A stretch of DNA of 64,000 nucleotides from Clostridia bacterium (GCA_017624905.1 JAGAMD010000025.1:39833-103832); one strand, 5' to 3'; positions 25,372-34,028 are shown, counted from the stretch's first letter. The notes: a model not told the origin generated them from the letters alone. Numbers and translations: made by a program.

Positions 25372-27357
25372 ATGGCAAATTGGATATGGCATCCGGGTAG
25401 CTTTGAGCTATATCATTCCATGTTACTACATAATAGGCGCACCACTACGAGAACCTATGAGGGTGGGACAAGAAAAAGCATTTATTACTATCCAATGTGG
25501 AGAATTGATGGTCCGAGACACAATGCAATTTTAGAAAAGAAGGCAACTATAAATAAGCCCGAGGTGCTAAAATTCTATACAAACACCGATACTGCCAATA
25601 TGGTGGTTGACGGCAAAGCTTATCCAAGAGACAGCGAGGTGAGGTTAGAGGCAGGCGAGCATACAGTCGTTTTGCAAGGCTATAAAAAGCTTGGCTTTCC
25701 TACCTTTTATGTAGAGGGAGATACCTTTAAAACAGACAGAACATATGTAGTCGGTGGAGCTGACGATAAGGCAGGCAGACATGCCGGATATAGTGATTAC
25801 TATACCGAGCCAAGCCATAGCCCCGAGGTGTTTCGGTTTTGCTACGAAAGGATGTACCCAGTGTCTAAAAAAGAGATAAACGGTGGTACGCTTTTTGATT
25901 TTGGCAAGGAGGTTTTTGGCAAAATAACTCTTGACAATCTTGACGGCAAGGACAGATTTGTAGCTCTTGGCGAGAGTATGGAGGAGGCACTTGATGTTGA
26001 GTTCTGTCAAATAGGCTTAAATGTAAGTGGCGATTACTTTTTAAGTGAGCCGGTTGCATTTAGATATATCTTCGTACCGGAGCTTACAGGGGTAGAAACG
26101 TTCGTTGCCTTTGAATTTTTACCGCTTGAAAATCGTGGTTCGTTTGAGTGCGACAATGAGCTTGTAAATAAGCTATGGGATGTTTGCGCTTATACAATGC
26201 TGCTTAACTCTCGCGAGGGCTTTTTTGACGGAATAAAAAGAGACCGTTGGGTGTGGGCAGGTGATGCCTACCAAACAAACCTTGTAAACTACTATCTTGC
26301 TTTTGACAAGGATATAGTTAGACGCACTGTTCGTATTTTAAGAGGCGCAGACCCTATTACAAAGCATATAAATACAATTTGCGACTATACATTTTTGTGG
26401 ATTGCCTCGGTGTGGGACTACTATCTATACACAGGGGACGAGGACTTTGTCCGTGATATTTACCCTGAGATACTTGATATGTGGGCGTTTATTGAGCCAA
26501 GGCTTGATACTGACGGAATGTACAAAAGACAGCCTGATGACTGGGTGTTTATTGATTGGTCAACCTTTGATTCAAACGGCCCTATGTGTGCTGAAAATAT
26601 GCTACTTGCTCGTGCTTATGAGGTTACCGAAAAATATGCTACATTGGTTGGAGATGACAAGTGGGCAGAGCATGCAAGGGTAAGACACGAGTATATAGTC
26701 AGCGAGATAAACAAGCGTTATTGGAGCGAGGAAAAATGTGCATTTGTAGACGACTATAAATCGGGCAGGAATAATGTAACAAGACACGCAAATATCTTTG
26801 CAATTCTTTTCGACTACACAAGCGAGGAAAGAAAAGAGAAGATAATAAAAAATGTTATCTTAAACGACAAGATAACAAAAATAACAACGCCATATTTTGA
26901 GTTTTACGAGCTTGATGCTATGTGCAAAATAGGTAACTATGAGTATATGACAAATATGCTGGATAGCTATTGGGGAGAGATGATACGCCTCGGTGCAACT
27001 ACCATTTGGGAGGAGTTTGATCCGACCAAAAAGGGAATAGAGCACTATGAAATGTATGGCGGTAAGTATGAAAAGAGCCTTTGCCACGCTTGGGGCGCAT
27101 CACCTATTTATCTGCTCGGTAAATATGCATTAGGCGTTATTCCGACGGATGTTGGCTACAAGAGGTACGAGGTTAAGCCGAACACAATGACATTTGGCAA
27201 AATCAGTGGAAAGGTTCCAACACCAAACGGCGATATTTTTGTGTCGATTGACAAGGAAAAGTGCGAGGTAGTGTCCGAAATTGACGGCGGAACACTAATC
27301 TTAGGCGACAAAAAATACCCAATTATAAAGGGCGAAAAGCTAACAATAAAGCTATAA
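25372..27357 (+). CDS. GH78-type alpha-L-rhamnosidase
   Basis: The 661-aa protein has N-terminal beta domains and an alpha/alpha barrel from about residue 255. The block FFDGIKRDRWVWAGD near residue 284 and WEEF near residue 545 match the catalytic acids of GH78. No signal peptide is present. AAGGAG precedes the ATG, and the gene is cotranscribed with GH43, suggesting joint attack on a plant heteroglycan or glycoside. Sugar specificity is inferred from the family. Confidence 0.87.
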   Translation: MANWIWHPGSFELYHSMLLHNRRTTTRTYEGGTRKSIYYYPMWRIDGPRHNAILEKKATINKPEVLKFYTNTDTANMVVDGKAYPRDSEVRLEAGEHTVVLQGYKKLGFPTFYVEGDTFKTDRTYVVGGADDKAGRHAGYSDYYTEPSHSPEVFRFCYERMYPVSKKEINGGTLFDFGKEVFGKITLDNLDGKDRFVALGESMEEALDVEFCQIGLNVSGDYFLSEPVAFRYIFVPELTGVETFVAFEFLPLENRGSFECDNELVNKLWDVCAYTMLLNSREGFFDGIKRDRWVWAGDAYQTNLVNYYLAFDKDIVRRTVRILRGADPITKHINTICDYTFLWIASVWDYYLYTGDEDFVRDIYPEILDMWAFIEPRLDTDGMYKRQPDDWVFIDWSTFDSNGPMCAENMLLARAYEVTEKYATLVGDDKWAEHARVRHEYIVSEINKRYWSEEKCAFVDDYKSGRNNVTRHANIFAILFDYTSEERKEKIIKNVILNDKITKITTPYFEFYELDAMCKIGNYEYMTNMLDSYWGEMIRLGATTIWEEFDPTKKGIEHYEMYGGKYEKSLCHAWGASPIYLLGKYALGVIPTDVGYKRYEVKPNTMTFGKISGKVPTPNGDIFVSIDKEKCEVVSEIDGGTLILGDKKYPIIKGEKLTIKL

Positions 27358-27360
27358 TAC

Positions 27361-27432
27361 CTCACCACCGCCAAACGGCGGAGCCTCCTACATTGAATGC
27401 GCGCCCTAAAGGGAGCCTCAATAGGAAGCCAT
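27361..27432. repeat. Palindromic intergenic repeat 3
   Basis: The hairpin CCGCC-AAAC-GGCGG (27368-27381) is followed by CCTACATTGA..TCAATAGG enclosing GCGCCCT/AAAGGGAGC. It is similar in style to repeats 1 and 2 and closes the GH43-GH78 pair on the right. Confidence 0.5.
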
Positions 27433-27452
27433 AACAAGACAAACTAAAAAAG

Positions 27453-27479
27453 AAAATCCACCATTAGGTGGATTTTTTT
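27453..27479. terminator. Bidirectional terminator overlapping a stop codon
   Basis: The stem TCCACC/GGTGGA has the TAA stop of the leftward PolC-like gene in its loop. A-rich and T-rich flanks serve both GH78 and the PolC-like gene. Confidence 0.8.
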
Positions 27480-28696
27480 GTGCTCATATGTGCATTTTTA
27501 ATGATGCTTTCAAACTCGGCGGGGAAGTTGATTTTGTACCACATTAGCTTGGAAACATGGTTTAGGGAGGTTATGGCAATTGCTTTTGTTGACATATAAA
27601 TAATTTTAGATAAAAACTCTATAAAGCTATTATCAAAGCTGAGGGAAAGAAGGGCTTTTTTTGTCGTGTCATCAATTCCGCGTCTGTTATATATGCCGAG
27701 CGATGCTAGTCTTGACACCTCGTAGGCAAGACCAAAATCGTATATTCCGTGCTCCATTAGCTTATAAAGCACCGCTCTATATACATCCTCACGGAAAGAG
27801 GGTATGGTAGCAAGAGAACAGGTTTCCTTGTTATATATGTTTTCAAGGTTGTTTTTCCAAACGCTTGTGCCATTCCCTAAGCCGAGTAGCTTTAGGAAAT
27901 CATAATATGTTTTGGGGTTTGTTTTTTGGGCGGTGTCGCTTAAAAACTCAGTTCCCTTTACAAAGATACCATCAAAATCTTTATCTAAAAGCCTTGCTAA
28001 AATTTCCTTATCGCAGCTGCCTGACTTGGTGTTGGTGGCTTTTTCTATTTCGTCAAGCAACTGTAGCTCATAGTGGGGCAAAAGCGTGATGTGAGCGAGG
28101 TGGGAAAGCTCATCTTCTTTATATTCCTTATCTAATTTGTCGGCAAGATATATTCTTTCAAGGTATTTTTCATCCTTTACAAAGCAAATTTTATATTTTG
28201 AAAGATGGTTAAGAATAATATCGTGAGCTTTTTGGCGATACGAGGTCGCTACACAAATTTCACACCACGAATTTGTAAGATTGCTGTACAGCATCTCAAA
28301 ATCTAGGTCGTAGCCATCAACGTGGCATACCTTACCACATTCACAGGTGCTATTTGGAGTATCCGGTGGGAAAGCATTTGGTTCTATAAAGGTAACCTTA
28401 TTACAGCTCGGGCAGACTATATGGCTAGGCAACGGATTTATATCCGTTGCACCGAGCAAAAATGCAATAAATGATGCGGTATATGTGCCACGGGACCAAG
28501 TACTGACAGAGTCGTTTTTAGCTTGTTTTTTCACCTCTGCCATTGTATCAAAAAGCAAAACGAGGTCGCTGTTTTTAAGAAGAGCCTTTTCCTTGTAGTA
28601 TCTATTTAATATTGTAATGGGTACATCTTTTCCGTATAGCTCTGTAAGCTCGGCAAAGGCTTTATTAAATATTTTACTGTTATTGTAGGTTGTCAT
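27464..28696 (-). CDS. PolC-derived protein lacking polymerase active site
   Basis: This 410-aa protein parallels the C-terminal half of Gram-positive DNA polymerase III PolC. SRGTYTASF near residue 68 matches SRGSVGSSF. NPLPSHIVCPSC with a later CECG matches the PolC zinc finger, and VDGYDLDFE matches DGHDIPFE. GTEFLSDTAQKTNPKTYYDF and LGNGTSVWKNNLENI match the GT-FVRQML/PKTFSDL and SHGTDVW blocks. PolC's PDIDLNFS, with the catalytic aspartates, is CEICVATS here (residues 145-152). PHP, exonuclease and OB parts are absent and the tail is short. It is therefore unlikely to polymerise DNA. The ATG at 28696 follows GAGG and overlaps the preceding gene. Confidence 0.8.
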   Translation of the reverse strand: MTTYNNSKIFNKAFAELTELYGKDVPITILNRYYKEKALLKNSDLVLLFDTMAEVKKQAKNDSVSTWSRGTYTASFIAFLLGATDINPLPSHIVCPSCNKVTFIEPNAFPPDTPNSTCECGKVCHVDGYDLDFEMLYSNLTNSWCEICVATSYRQKAHDIILNHLSKYKICFVKDEKYLERIYLADKLDKEYKEDELSHLAHITLLPHYELQLLDEIEKATNTKSGSCDKEILARLLDKDFDGIFVKGTEFLSDTAQKTNPKTYYDFLKLLGLGNGTSVWKNNLENIYNKETCSLATIPSFREDVYRAVLYKLMEHGIYDFGLAYEVSRLASLGIYNRRGIDDTTKKALLSLSFDNSFIEFLSKIIYMSTKAIAITSLNHVSKLMWYKINFPAEFESIIKNAHMSTKKST

Positions 28697-29030
28697 TTCC
28701 GTTTTCCTCAAGCTTTTTTTGAATTATGTCCTTAACCTCGTCTAAATTAGCTCCTATGCCAACCCCCATAATTTCAAAACGCTCCTTGTCCTCATCAAAT
28801 GGGGAGTGGTTAAATTTACAAAGAGCAAAGGCGAAGGAGTCAACAGCTCTTACGCTTTTTGGCAAATCAATGTCAGATATGCCGGTTAGAGCAAAAGCCA
28901 TATAGCCAATTTCCTCTACGCCCTCTGGGATTACGATTTTTTCAAGTGCTAGTCTGCCATTAAATGCGTGCTTGCCGATTTTCTTTGTATAGCTTGGAAT
29001 CACACTGTTTTCCGAGCCAAGCACAACCAT
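28680..29030 (-). CDS. BspA-type leucine-rich-repeat fragment (likely frameshifted)
   Basis: The 116-aa frame from the ATG at 29030 holds BspA/LRR_5 repeats (IGKHAFNG, LEKIVIPEGVEEIGYMAF). The same frame stays open upstream to 29168 and encodes more typical BspA sequence (SIKKIEVDKENPVYH, DGNCIIKT) but has no start codon there. The preceding gene ends at 29147 with the opening strand of the same domain (VIIKDGTIEIDEGEYSFYDD). A -1 shift near 29147-29155 would join the two into one protein. It is either a frameshifted gene, a programmed frameshift or a sequence error. Confidence 0.6.
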   Translation of the reverse strand: MVVLGSENSVIPSYTKKIGKHAFNGRLALEKIVIPEGVEEIGYMAFALTGISDIDLPKSVRAVDSFAFALCKFNHSPFDEDKERFEIMGVGIGANLDEVKDIIQKKLEENGNDNLQ

Positions 29031-29146
29031 ATTTTCGTCAGTTTTAATAATGCAGTTTCCGTCTGTATGATAAACGGGATTTTCCTTGTCAACCTCGATT
29101 TTTTTAATACTGCTTATACCATCAAAGGAGAGTGGGTGGATGTATT

Positions 29147-30394
29147 TTACAGACTTTGGTCTATATCGTCATAAAAGGAATATTCTCCCTCGTCTATCTC
29201 TATTGTGCCGTCCTTTATAATTACCTCGTTTTTCATTTTTTCTTCCCTTTCTTTTATATGTGATTTGCTTCTCTCAACGTCAAGACAAGCAAACTCCTCA
29301 CCATTTACATAAATACTAAATGGTAAATTTTCAGGAGTTGGCACAGGTAAGGAGTAGGCTTTTTCACCATTATATAAAAATGCGTTTTGCATATTCTTTT
29401 CAATATAGTAAATGCTGTTTTCTCCGTTTGACTGTCCAAGCTCCCATATGCTGTTTAAAAAGTCTTCTCCCCCTGTGTCCTTTATGGCAAGAGCATTAGT
29501 GTAAGATTTGAGAGATTCTAAATATCCACCAAGCTCAAAATACTCATATCCTAACTTGTCAAGCTCGTTTTTTGAGTAATCACTTGCACAAAGAAATGCA
29601 AGACCACTCATTTTAAGGGCTTTTTCTAAATTATATAGTGAGGTGTACGGAATATCGTTTTCAAACAAAAGAATTTGGTTTTCGCTATTAAGTAAGTGCT
29701 CCAAAACCTCTTTTCGTCTGCTTTCGTCCTTGTCGAGCAGGGGAAGTAAATCAAAGATAAAAAGCGGTGGCACAATGCTTGAGCCATAAGCTGACTCTTG
29801 ATAATATCTAAAAAAGCCTGTTTTGTGTAAAAAGCACCACAGAGAAAGCACAGCCTCATCGCAAAAGGATAGCTCGGCGTGTTCATAGCTATTAGATGCA
29901 TTTTTTAAAAAGAAGTAGCCACGCTCTTGGTTATATGAGACATAAAGCTCCTTGCCGTTTATAACCTTATAAAGCAGCTTTCCACCCGTGTACTCATTAA
30001 AAAGCTCTTCTCTATAGTATCGCACAGGTCTTTTTTCCTCGCCTCTTACTCCCGCAAAAAAGTAGTATTTGTCATTTGTGGAATTAAAAAAGGAAAGACA
30101 CTCGTCGCCAAATGCTTTTTCTTTTGACAGCACTACATCATTTTTCATATAGCAATAATAACCGTCGTTTAGCTGAAGCTTGTAGCTGTCGTTTCCGTTT
30201 TCAAGCTCGATAGATGCAAAAACATCGGAGGGATTATCATCTGATGTTAATAAGTCCGTAAGGTGAGAGTAGTTAAGTAGCGAGGAAATAATCTCGCCAC
30301 ACTCGGTAGGCAAGAGGTTGACGCCTCCACTTAAAAGCCTATCGCAGTCATTAATTCTTGGATGATTTTTAATAATAAGTCGTTTGATTTTCAT
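29147..30394 (-). CDS. Degenerate SMC/RecF-like ATPase with start of a BspA repeat
   Basis: The N-terminus MKIKRLIIKNHPRIND followed by LLSGGVNLLP resembles the start of SMC/RecF/YhaN-type ATPases. Where the P-loop GxNGxGKS should be, it reads PTECGEIISS. A later block, VPPLFIFDLLPLLDKDESRR and ILLFEND, resembles the Walker B/D-loop region but lacks the paired acidic residues. ATP hydrolysis is unlikely. The C-terminus runs into a BspA-type repeat that continues in another frame downstream. It is transcribed from its own promoter (30426-30460), of the island's special type. 415 aa; the relation is by eye and moderate. Confidence 0.55.
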   Translation of the reverse strand: MKIKRLIIKNHPRINDCDRLLSGGVNLLPTECGEIISSLLNYSHLTDLLTSDDNPSDVFASIELENGNDSYKLQLNDGYYCYMKNDVVLSKEKAFGDECLSFFNSTNDKYYFFAGVRGEEKRPVRYYREELFNEYTGGKLLYKVINGKELYVSYNQERGYFFLKNASNSYEHAELSFCDEAVLSLWCFLHKTGFFRYYQESAYGSSIVPPLFIFDLLPLLDKDESRRKEVLEHLLNSENQILLFENDIPYTSLYNLEKALKMSGLAFLCASDYSKNELDKLGYEYFELGGYLESLKSYTNALAIKDTGGEDFLNSIWELGQSNGENSIYYIEKNMQNAFLYNGEKAYSLPVPTPENLPFSIYVNGEEFACLDVERSKSHIKEREEKMKNEVIIKDGTIEIDEGEYSFYDDIDQSL

Positions 30395-30425
30395 AGTATT
30401 CTCCTAATCTTTTTTTACATTTATT

Positions 30426-30460
30426 ATTGTATCAAGACAAGAGTGTCAAAAAAGGGACAT
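30426..30460 (-). promoter_or_regulatory. Island-type promoter P4
   Basis: On the minus strand, ATGTCCC then TTTTTTG (30447-30453), N15 and TACAAT (30426-30431). It is aligned with P1-P3 at identical spacing and drives the ATPase-like/BspA/PolC-like operon. Confidence 0.6.
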
Positions 30461-30489
30461 AAAAAAGGTGTGCCATAAAATGACACACC
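30461..30489 (-). terminator. Terminator of the WYL-LRR operon
   Basis: GGTGTGTCAT/ATGGCACACC (30480-30489 with 30467-30476) is followed by six T on the minus strand. It directly abuts P4. Confidence 0.85.
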
Positions 30490-30504
30490 AAAAGAGGTAT
30501 TTTA

Positions 30505-31020
30505 TCAGTCGTAGAGAAGCATGTCTTTAAGATATGTTGATGGGACAGCCGTATCAGTTCGCTTGTCCCCGTGTAGGTAAGCGCCTAGCTCCTTAACGGC
30601 TCTGCCAAGATAAGTTTTTTCAAATTTTTCAATGTCTGTTTCTAAACGCAAATATTGATAAGCATCCCATAAAATACCAAGCTCAATAGCAAATGCAACA
30701 ATAAGCTTAGCAATTTCATATGGATCACTTTCGCTTGTTCTTATATAATCCTTTTTGTCAGCTATGTTAAGCTTAGCTCCATTTGTGGTTTTTAAATAAT
30801 ACTCACATCCAACAAGCGACTCTATATCCTTGTCAATGTTTGCAAATTTTCGATTTATAAGCTCACCTGCAATATTAGCACAGCTTTTTTCATCAAAGGT
30901 CATTGTTTCCCTTGGAAATGGCTTAGAGTAGTCGTCTCTTAACCCGCCTCTTATAAGTAGGTCGTGCATAAAGGAGAAAACATGAGCTCCCTCTTTTTCT
31001 GTTAAGTTATAAATTCCCAT
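30505..31020 (-). CDS. Uncharacterised protein in the WYL-LRR operon
   Basis: This 171-aa soluble protein has no family I recognise. It is mostly helical by composition. The N-terminus (NLTEKEGAHVFSFMHDLLIRGG) and the conserved-looking YEIAKLIVAFAIELG are its main features. AAGGAG overlaps the stop of the LRR-HTH gene, so it is translated as part of that operon. It ends in a strong terminator. Confidence 0.7.
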   Translation of the reverse strand: MGIYNLTEKEGAHVFSFMHDLLIRGGLRDDYSKPFPRETMTFDEKSCANIAGELINRKFANIDKDIESLVGCEYYLKTTNGAKLNIADKKDYIRTSESDPYEIAKLIVAFAIELGILWDAYQYLRLETDIEKFEKTYLGRAVKELGAYLHGDKRTDTAVPSTYLKDMLLYD

Positions 31021-31029
31021 AAAATCTCC

Positions 31030-31950
31030 TTATTCCTCGTATTCTTCGAATGGTGGAAAGCAATCAAGAATAATTGCAAGTGGTTTTGATTGGCGTGGAT
31101 GTCTTAGCTTTCTTAAGCCGTACGCTAATGACATTCTCAGTGAGTCGCGACCAAGACCAAGCTCCTTGCTTATTTCAAGCTCTGAGTAGCCTTTTTCAAA
31201 ATAACATTTTACTACACGCATAATGCTTGGCTTAAGGCTGTTGTATGCATTATCAAGTGCTTCAAAGAACTTCTCTCTAAGCTCCTTGCTTTCCTCATTA
31301 AAGAAGCTTTCGGCAGCCTTTTCTTGATCGACGCAGTGTGCAAAAATATGAGAAGCAAGGTTTATTGGGAATTTAGCCATTTGTGGCCTTTCCTCGTTTA
31401 ATGGTAGAGGTGGATCCTCAATCAGCATAGAGCGTGGGCGATCACGGAAGACCTTCTTAATGCCCTTGGCCTTAAATCCTTCCTCGTCAAGAAAATGAGA
31501 ATGCTCGGCATAAACTACAAGTTCCTCTTTGATTGTCATTTGATGCAAAGGAGAAAAGTCAAGAGTCCCGTAGTCCTCGCTTTCGTCGTCGGTTATAACG
31601 CCGGGAGAAATAATTAAGGTGTCAAGAGTTAAGCCACAAAGAAAGCTGATATCGTCAATTGTTTCGTCCCAAAGGTCGAGATATTTAAGGCTTGTCAGTG
31701 ATTTCAAAACAGAGAAGTCCTTAATGCCCTCTTGGTAAATTGTCAGTCTTTCAAGGTTAGGATATGTCTTTAAAAATGCAATACCGGAAAGCTTAGTGTT
31801 TTCAATAATTACTTCCTTTACGGATTCAATACCAAAATGCTCACACTTGCCGTTTAGGTTAAGTCCGCTTAGGTTTAAAACACCACTCTTTTTTGCCTCT
31901 TTTATTGCAGAGTCATATGTGTTTCCTTTGATAGCCTTTGTAAATTCCAT
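31030..31950 (-). CDS. LRR protein with C-terminal sigma-region-4-like HTH
   Basis: The 306-aa protein has leucine-rich strands (residues 20-110: LKTYPNLERLTI, LTSLKYLDL). It ends in a sigma4-type helix-turn-helix (YSELEISKELGLGRDSLRMSLAYGLRKLR, about 255-285). The opening (YDSAIKEAKKSGVLNLSGLNLNGK) is clearly paralogous to residues 340-370 of the upstream WYL protein. It looks like a duplicate of that protein's C-terminal half without the WYL domain. A DNA-binding regulator is likely; the LRR ligand is unknown. AAGGAGA precedes the ATG. Confidence 0.75.
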   Translation of the reverse strand: MEFTKAIKGNTYDSAIKEAKKSGVLNLSGLNLNGKCEHFGIESVKEVIIENTKLSGIAFLKTYPNLERLTIYQEGIKDFSVLKSLTSLKYLDLWDETIDDISFLCGLTLDTLIISPGVITDDESEDYGTLDFSPLHQMTIKEELVVYAEHSHFLDEEGFKAKGIKKVFRDRPRSMLIEDPPLPLNEERPQMAKFPINLASHIFAHCVDQEKAAESFFNEESKELREKFFEALDNAYNSLKPSIMRVVKCYFEKGYSELEISKELGLGRDSLRMSLAYGLRKLRHPRQSKPLAIILDCFPPFEEYEE

Positions 31951-31966
31951 AATATATCTCCTTAAA

Positions 31967-33817
31967 TTAATTAATCTTGTTAAGTAAAATGTCCTGTGTG
32001 GACTTTGCTATTCTTCTTGCACGTAGTAGCTGTCTTATTTTTCTTAAGCCGTATTCAATAGCATCAGATGCTCCGGTATAGGAAAGACCGAGCGCTTTTG
32101 CACTTTCTCTTAGTGTGAGCTTTTGTTCAAAATAAGATTTGAATACACGAGCAACAGGTGGCTCAAGCTGTTGGGTTAAGCTCCTTGTAAGCTCTGCTAT
32201 CTCACTTTCAAGAAATGCTTTTTCGCTATCCCTTGAAACATCCTTGCTGTTTATTTCATAAATTGCACAAGCAAGATTTGCAGGATATGAAAGTACGTTT
32301 AGCTTCTTGTCCTTTTTGATTATGCCTAAATTTAAATTACGGCAAGAGCCCTCTGAACGATAAACTCGAGCATATGATACGCCGGAGTTGGCCTTTAATA
32401 TCTCCTCGTCTATTAAAAACGACTTGTTGCAAAAGACATTTAAGTTGACTATATTCTTTAATTCGTAAAGAGGTGAAAAGTCCTCAAGGTTGTCAGCCTC
32501 TATATATGCAGTAGAAAGATTTTCAATTCCTTTTAAAAAGCTAATGTCCTTAAGATTGAAGTTTTTAATATTTACGAAGTGAAGACGCTTTAGCTCCTTT
32601 AAAACATCGTAGCTTTCGATGTCGTCAGAGGCAATATAGAGATTTATTAGGTTAGGATAATTTCTTAAAAAGTCTATATTTGTTAGGTTGTTGCCCTTAA
32701 GTATAAGCTCTTTTATGTCGTGTAAGTTGTGATGCTCGGTTTTTCCGCTTAAATCAATATTGACAAGAGAAAGCTTTCTTGAGTCCTTTGCCTCAAGCAC
32801 AGCTGTGTGATAAGCATCGTCGTCGTTTTTGTAGTAGGTTTGCTTCATTTTATAAATAGTAGAACGGATTTTATCGCGTAGCTCCTGTGGATAAAGCACC
32901 TCACACATATCTCCGTGCTGAAGCGCCCACTCGTAAATACCGGCGGTGGCTGATTTAAAATCCACCTTTATTCTGCCATCCGGCTGATTAACAAGTCTTA
33001 TATCCTTGCCGAAAAACTCAATAGTGTCGGACAAAATCTCGCTTTTTACTAAAAGAGAGATAGGCTCAACTCTTCCGCTAAACATATATGGATGAGTGTT
33101 GATATAGTCAACCTTTGGCATATTTGTAATGGAGCTTCTTGCTCTTGGTCTTTTTAGTATTTCAAGCTTTTTGATTCTGTCAAGCTTAAAGTGAGTAGCC
33201 TCCACATTAGGCTCAATGCTTCCAACAAGATAGTAAGAGCCATTTGCAAGTAGAACCTGCGAAGGGCTTACAATGTATGGAATATCGGACACGGGGTGCA
33301 ACTTTTTGTCAATTCCGTATTCATTATATATAAATCTGATTTGCTTGTTTTCGTTTATAGCCTCATCAATTAGCTGAATGTTGTAAAACAAGTCTTGGTT
33401 GTCGCTTTTTCCCCAACTTTGCAGAGTATGTATATGCTTAACGGTTGATTTAAAATTAACGCCACCGAGGTCGCAAAGATGGTCAATAAGTGCTCTTGAT
33501 TGGTTTTCGCTTATGTACTTGCTTGAAAGAACACCATCAATTAAAACTCTGATTTCCTCGTTTGAAAGCTCTCTTTCAATGTATGCGCCCTTTGGTGTGA
33601 GAACAACGTCAAAGCCGTTTTCGGAAAGCTCGTTTAAATATTTACCGATAGCCTTTCTTTCAAGAAAAATGCCATAGTCATTTTCAAGATGAGCACCGAT
33701 TTTCGCTTGAGTTAAAATGTGGTCCTCGTCGCTGTATTTTGATAAGATTTGATAAATCGCTATGGAGGCAAGACGTTTGCCACATAGACCATTCATTGCA
33801 CTATTTGGAATATTCAT
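31967..33817 (-). CDS. WYL-domain transcription regulator fused to LRR and sigma4-like HTH
   Basis: The ATG at 33817 follows AAAGGAG and gives 616 aa. The N-terminal winged helix (residues 10-85: ILTQAKIGAHLENDYGIFLERKAIGKYLNEL) and a WYL domain (about 150-235: QIRFIYNEYG, YYLVGSIE) are followed by a WCX-like region. LRR strands span about 340-450 and a sigma4-like HTH 545-600. WYL domains sense nucleic acids or nucleotides and control defence and DNA-damage genes in characterised systems. The three-part fusion is unusual. It is divergent from the helicase operon, which it may regulate. Confidence 0.8.
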   Translation of the reverse strand: MNIPNSAMNGLCGKRLASIAIYQILSKYSDEDHILTQAKIGAHLENDYGIFLERKAIGKYLNELSENGFDVVLTPKGAYIERELSNEEIRVLIDGVLSSKYISENQSRALIDHLCDLGGVNFKSTVKHIHTLQSWGKSDNQDLFYNIQLIDEAINENKQIRFIYNEYGIDKKLHPVSDIPYIVSPSQVLLANGSYYLVGSIEPNVEATHFKLDRIKKLEILKRPRARSSITNMPKVDYINTHPYMFSGRVEPISLLVKSEILSDTIEFFGKDIRLVNQPDGRIKVDFKSATAGIYEWALQHGDMCEVLYPQELRDKIRSTIYKMKQTYYKNDDDAYHTAVLEAKDSRKLSLVNIDLSGKTEHHNLHDIKELILKGNNLTNIDFLRNYPNLINLYIASDDIESYDVLKELKRLHFVNIKNFNLKDISFLKGIENLSTAYIEADNLEDFSPLYELKNIVNLNVFCNKSFLIDEEILKANSGVSYARVYRSEGSCRNLNLGIIKKDKKLNVLSYPANLACAIYEINSKDVSRDSEKAFLESEIAELTRSLTQQLEPPVARVFKSYFEQKLTLRESAKALGLSYTGASDAIEYGLRKIRQLLRARRIAKSTQDILLNKIN

Positions 33818-33847
33818 AAATATCTCCTTTAGGTTAATTACAAGCTG

Positions 33848-33876
33848 AGTATAACACACGCATTAGAATAAATCAA
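33848..33876 (-). promoter_or_regulatory. Promoter of the WYL-LRR operon
   Basis: Minus-strand TTGATT (33871-33876), 17-bp spacer, TATACT (33848-33853). Confidence 0.65.
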
Positions 33877-33902
33877 CTAATTATGTGTGATTTTTCTAAA
33901 AA

Positions 33903-33918
33903 GTCGCAAAATGGCGAC
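33903..33918. promoter_or_regulatory. GTCGC-N6-GCGAC inverted repeat in divergent promoter region
   Basis: Perfect half sites GTCGC (33903-33907) and GCGAC (33914-33918) lie between the WYL and helicase genes. Single GCGAC half sites also occur beside P2 (40281-40285) and upstream of P3 (42978-42982), so it may be an operator of the island regulator. Confidence 0.4.
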
Positions 33919-34028
33919 AAAACCAAGCGTTATCTTGCTTTGTGAGATTATTATATAAAATGTAATGTACCAAAAAAGTCCCACAACCGAGCAAAATCAA
34001 AATTTTTAAAATACAAACGAGCTGTTGG

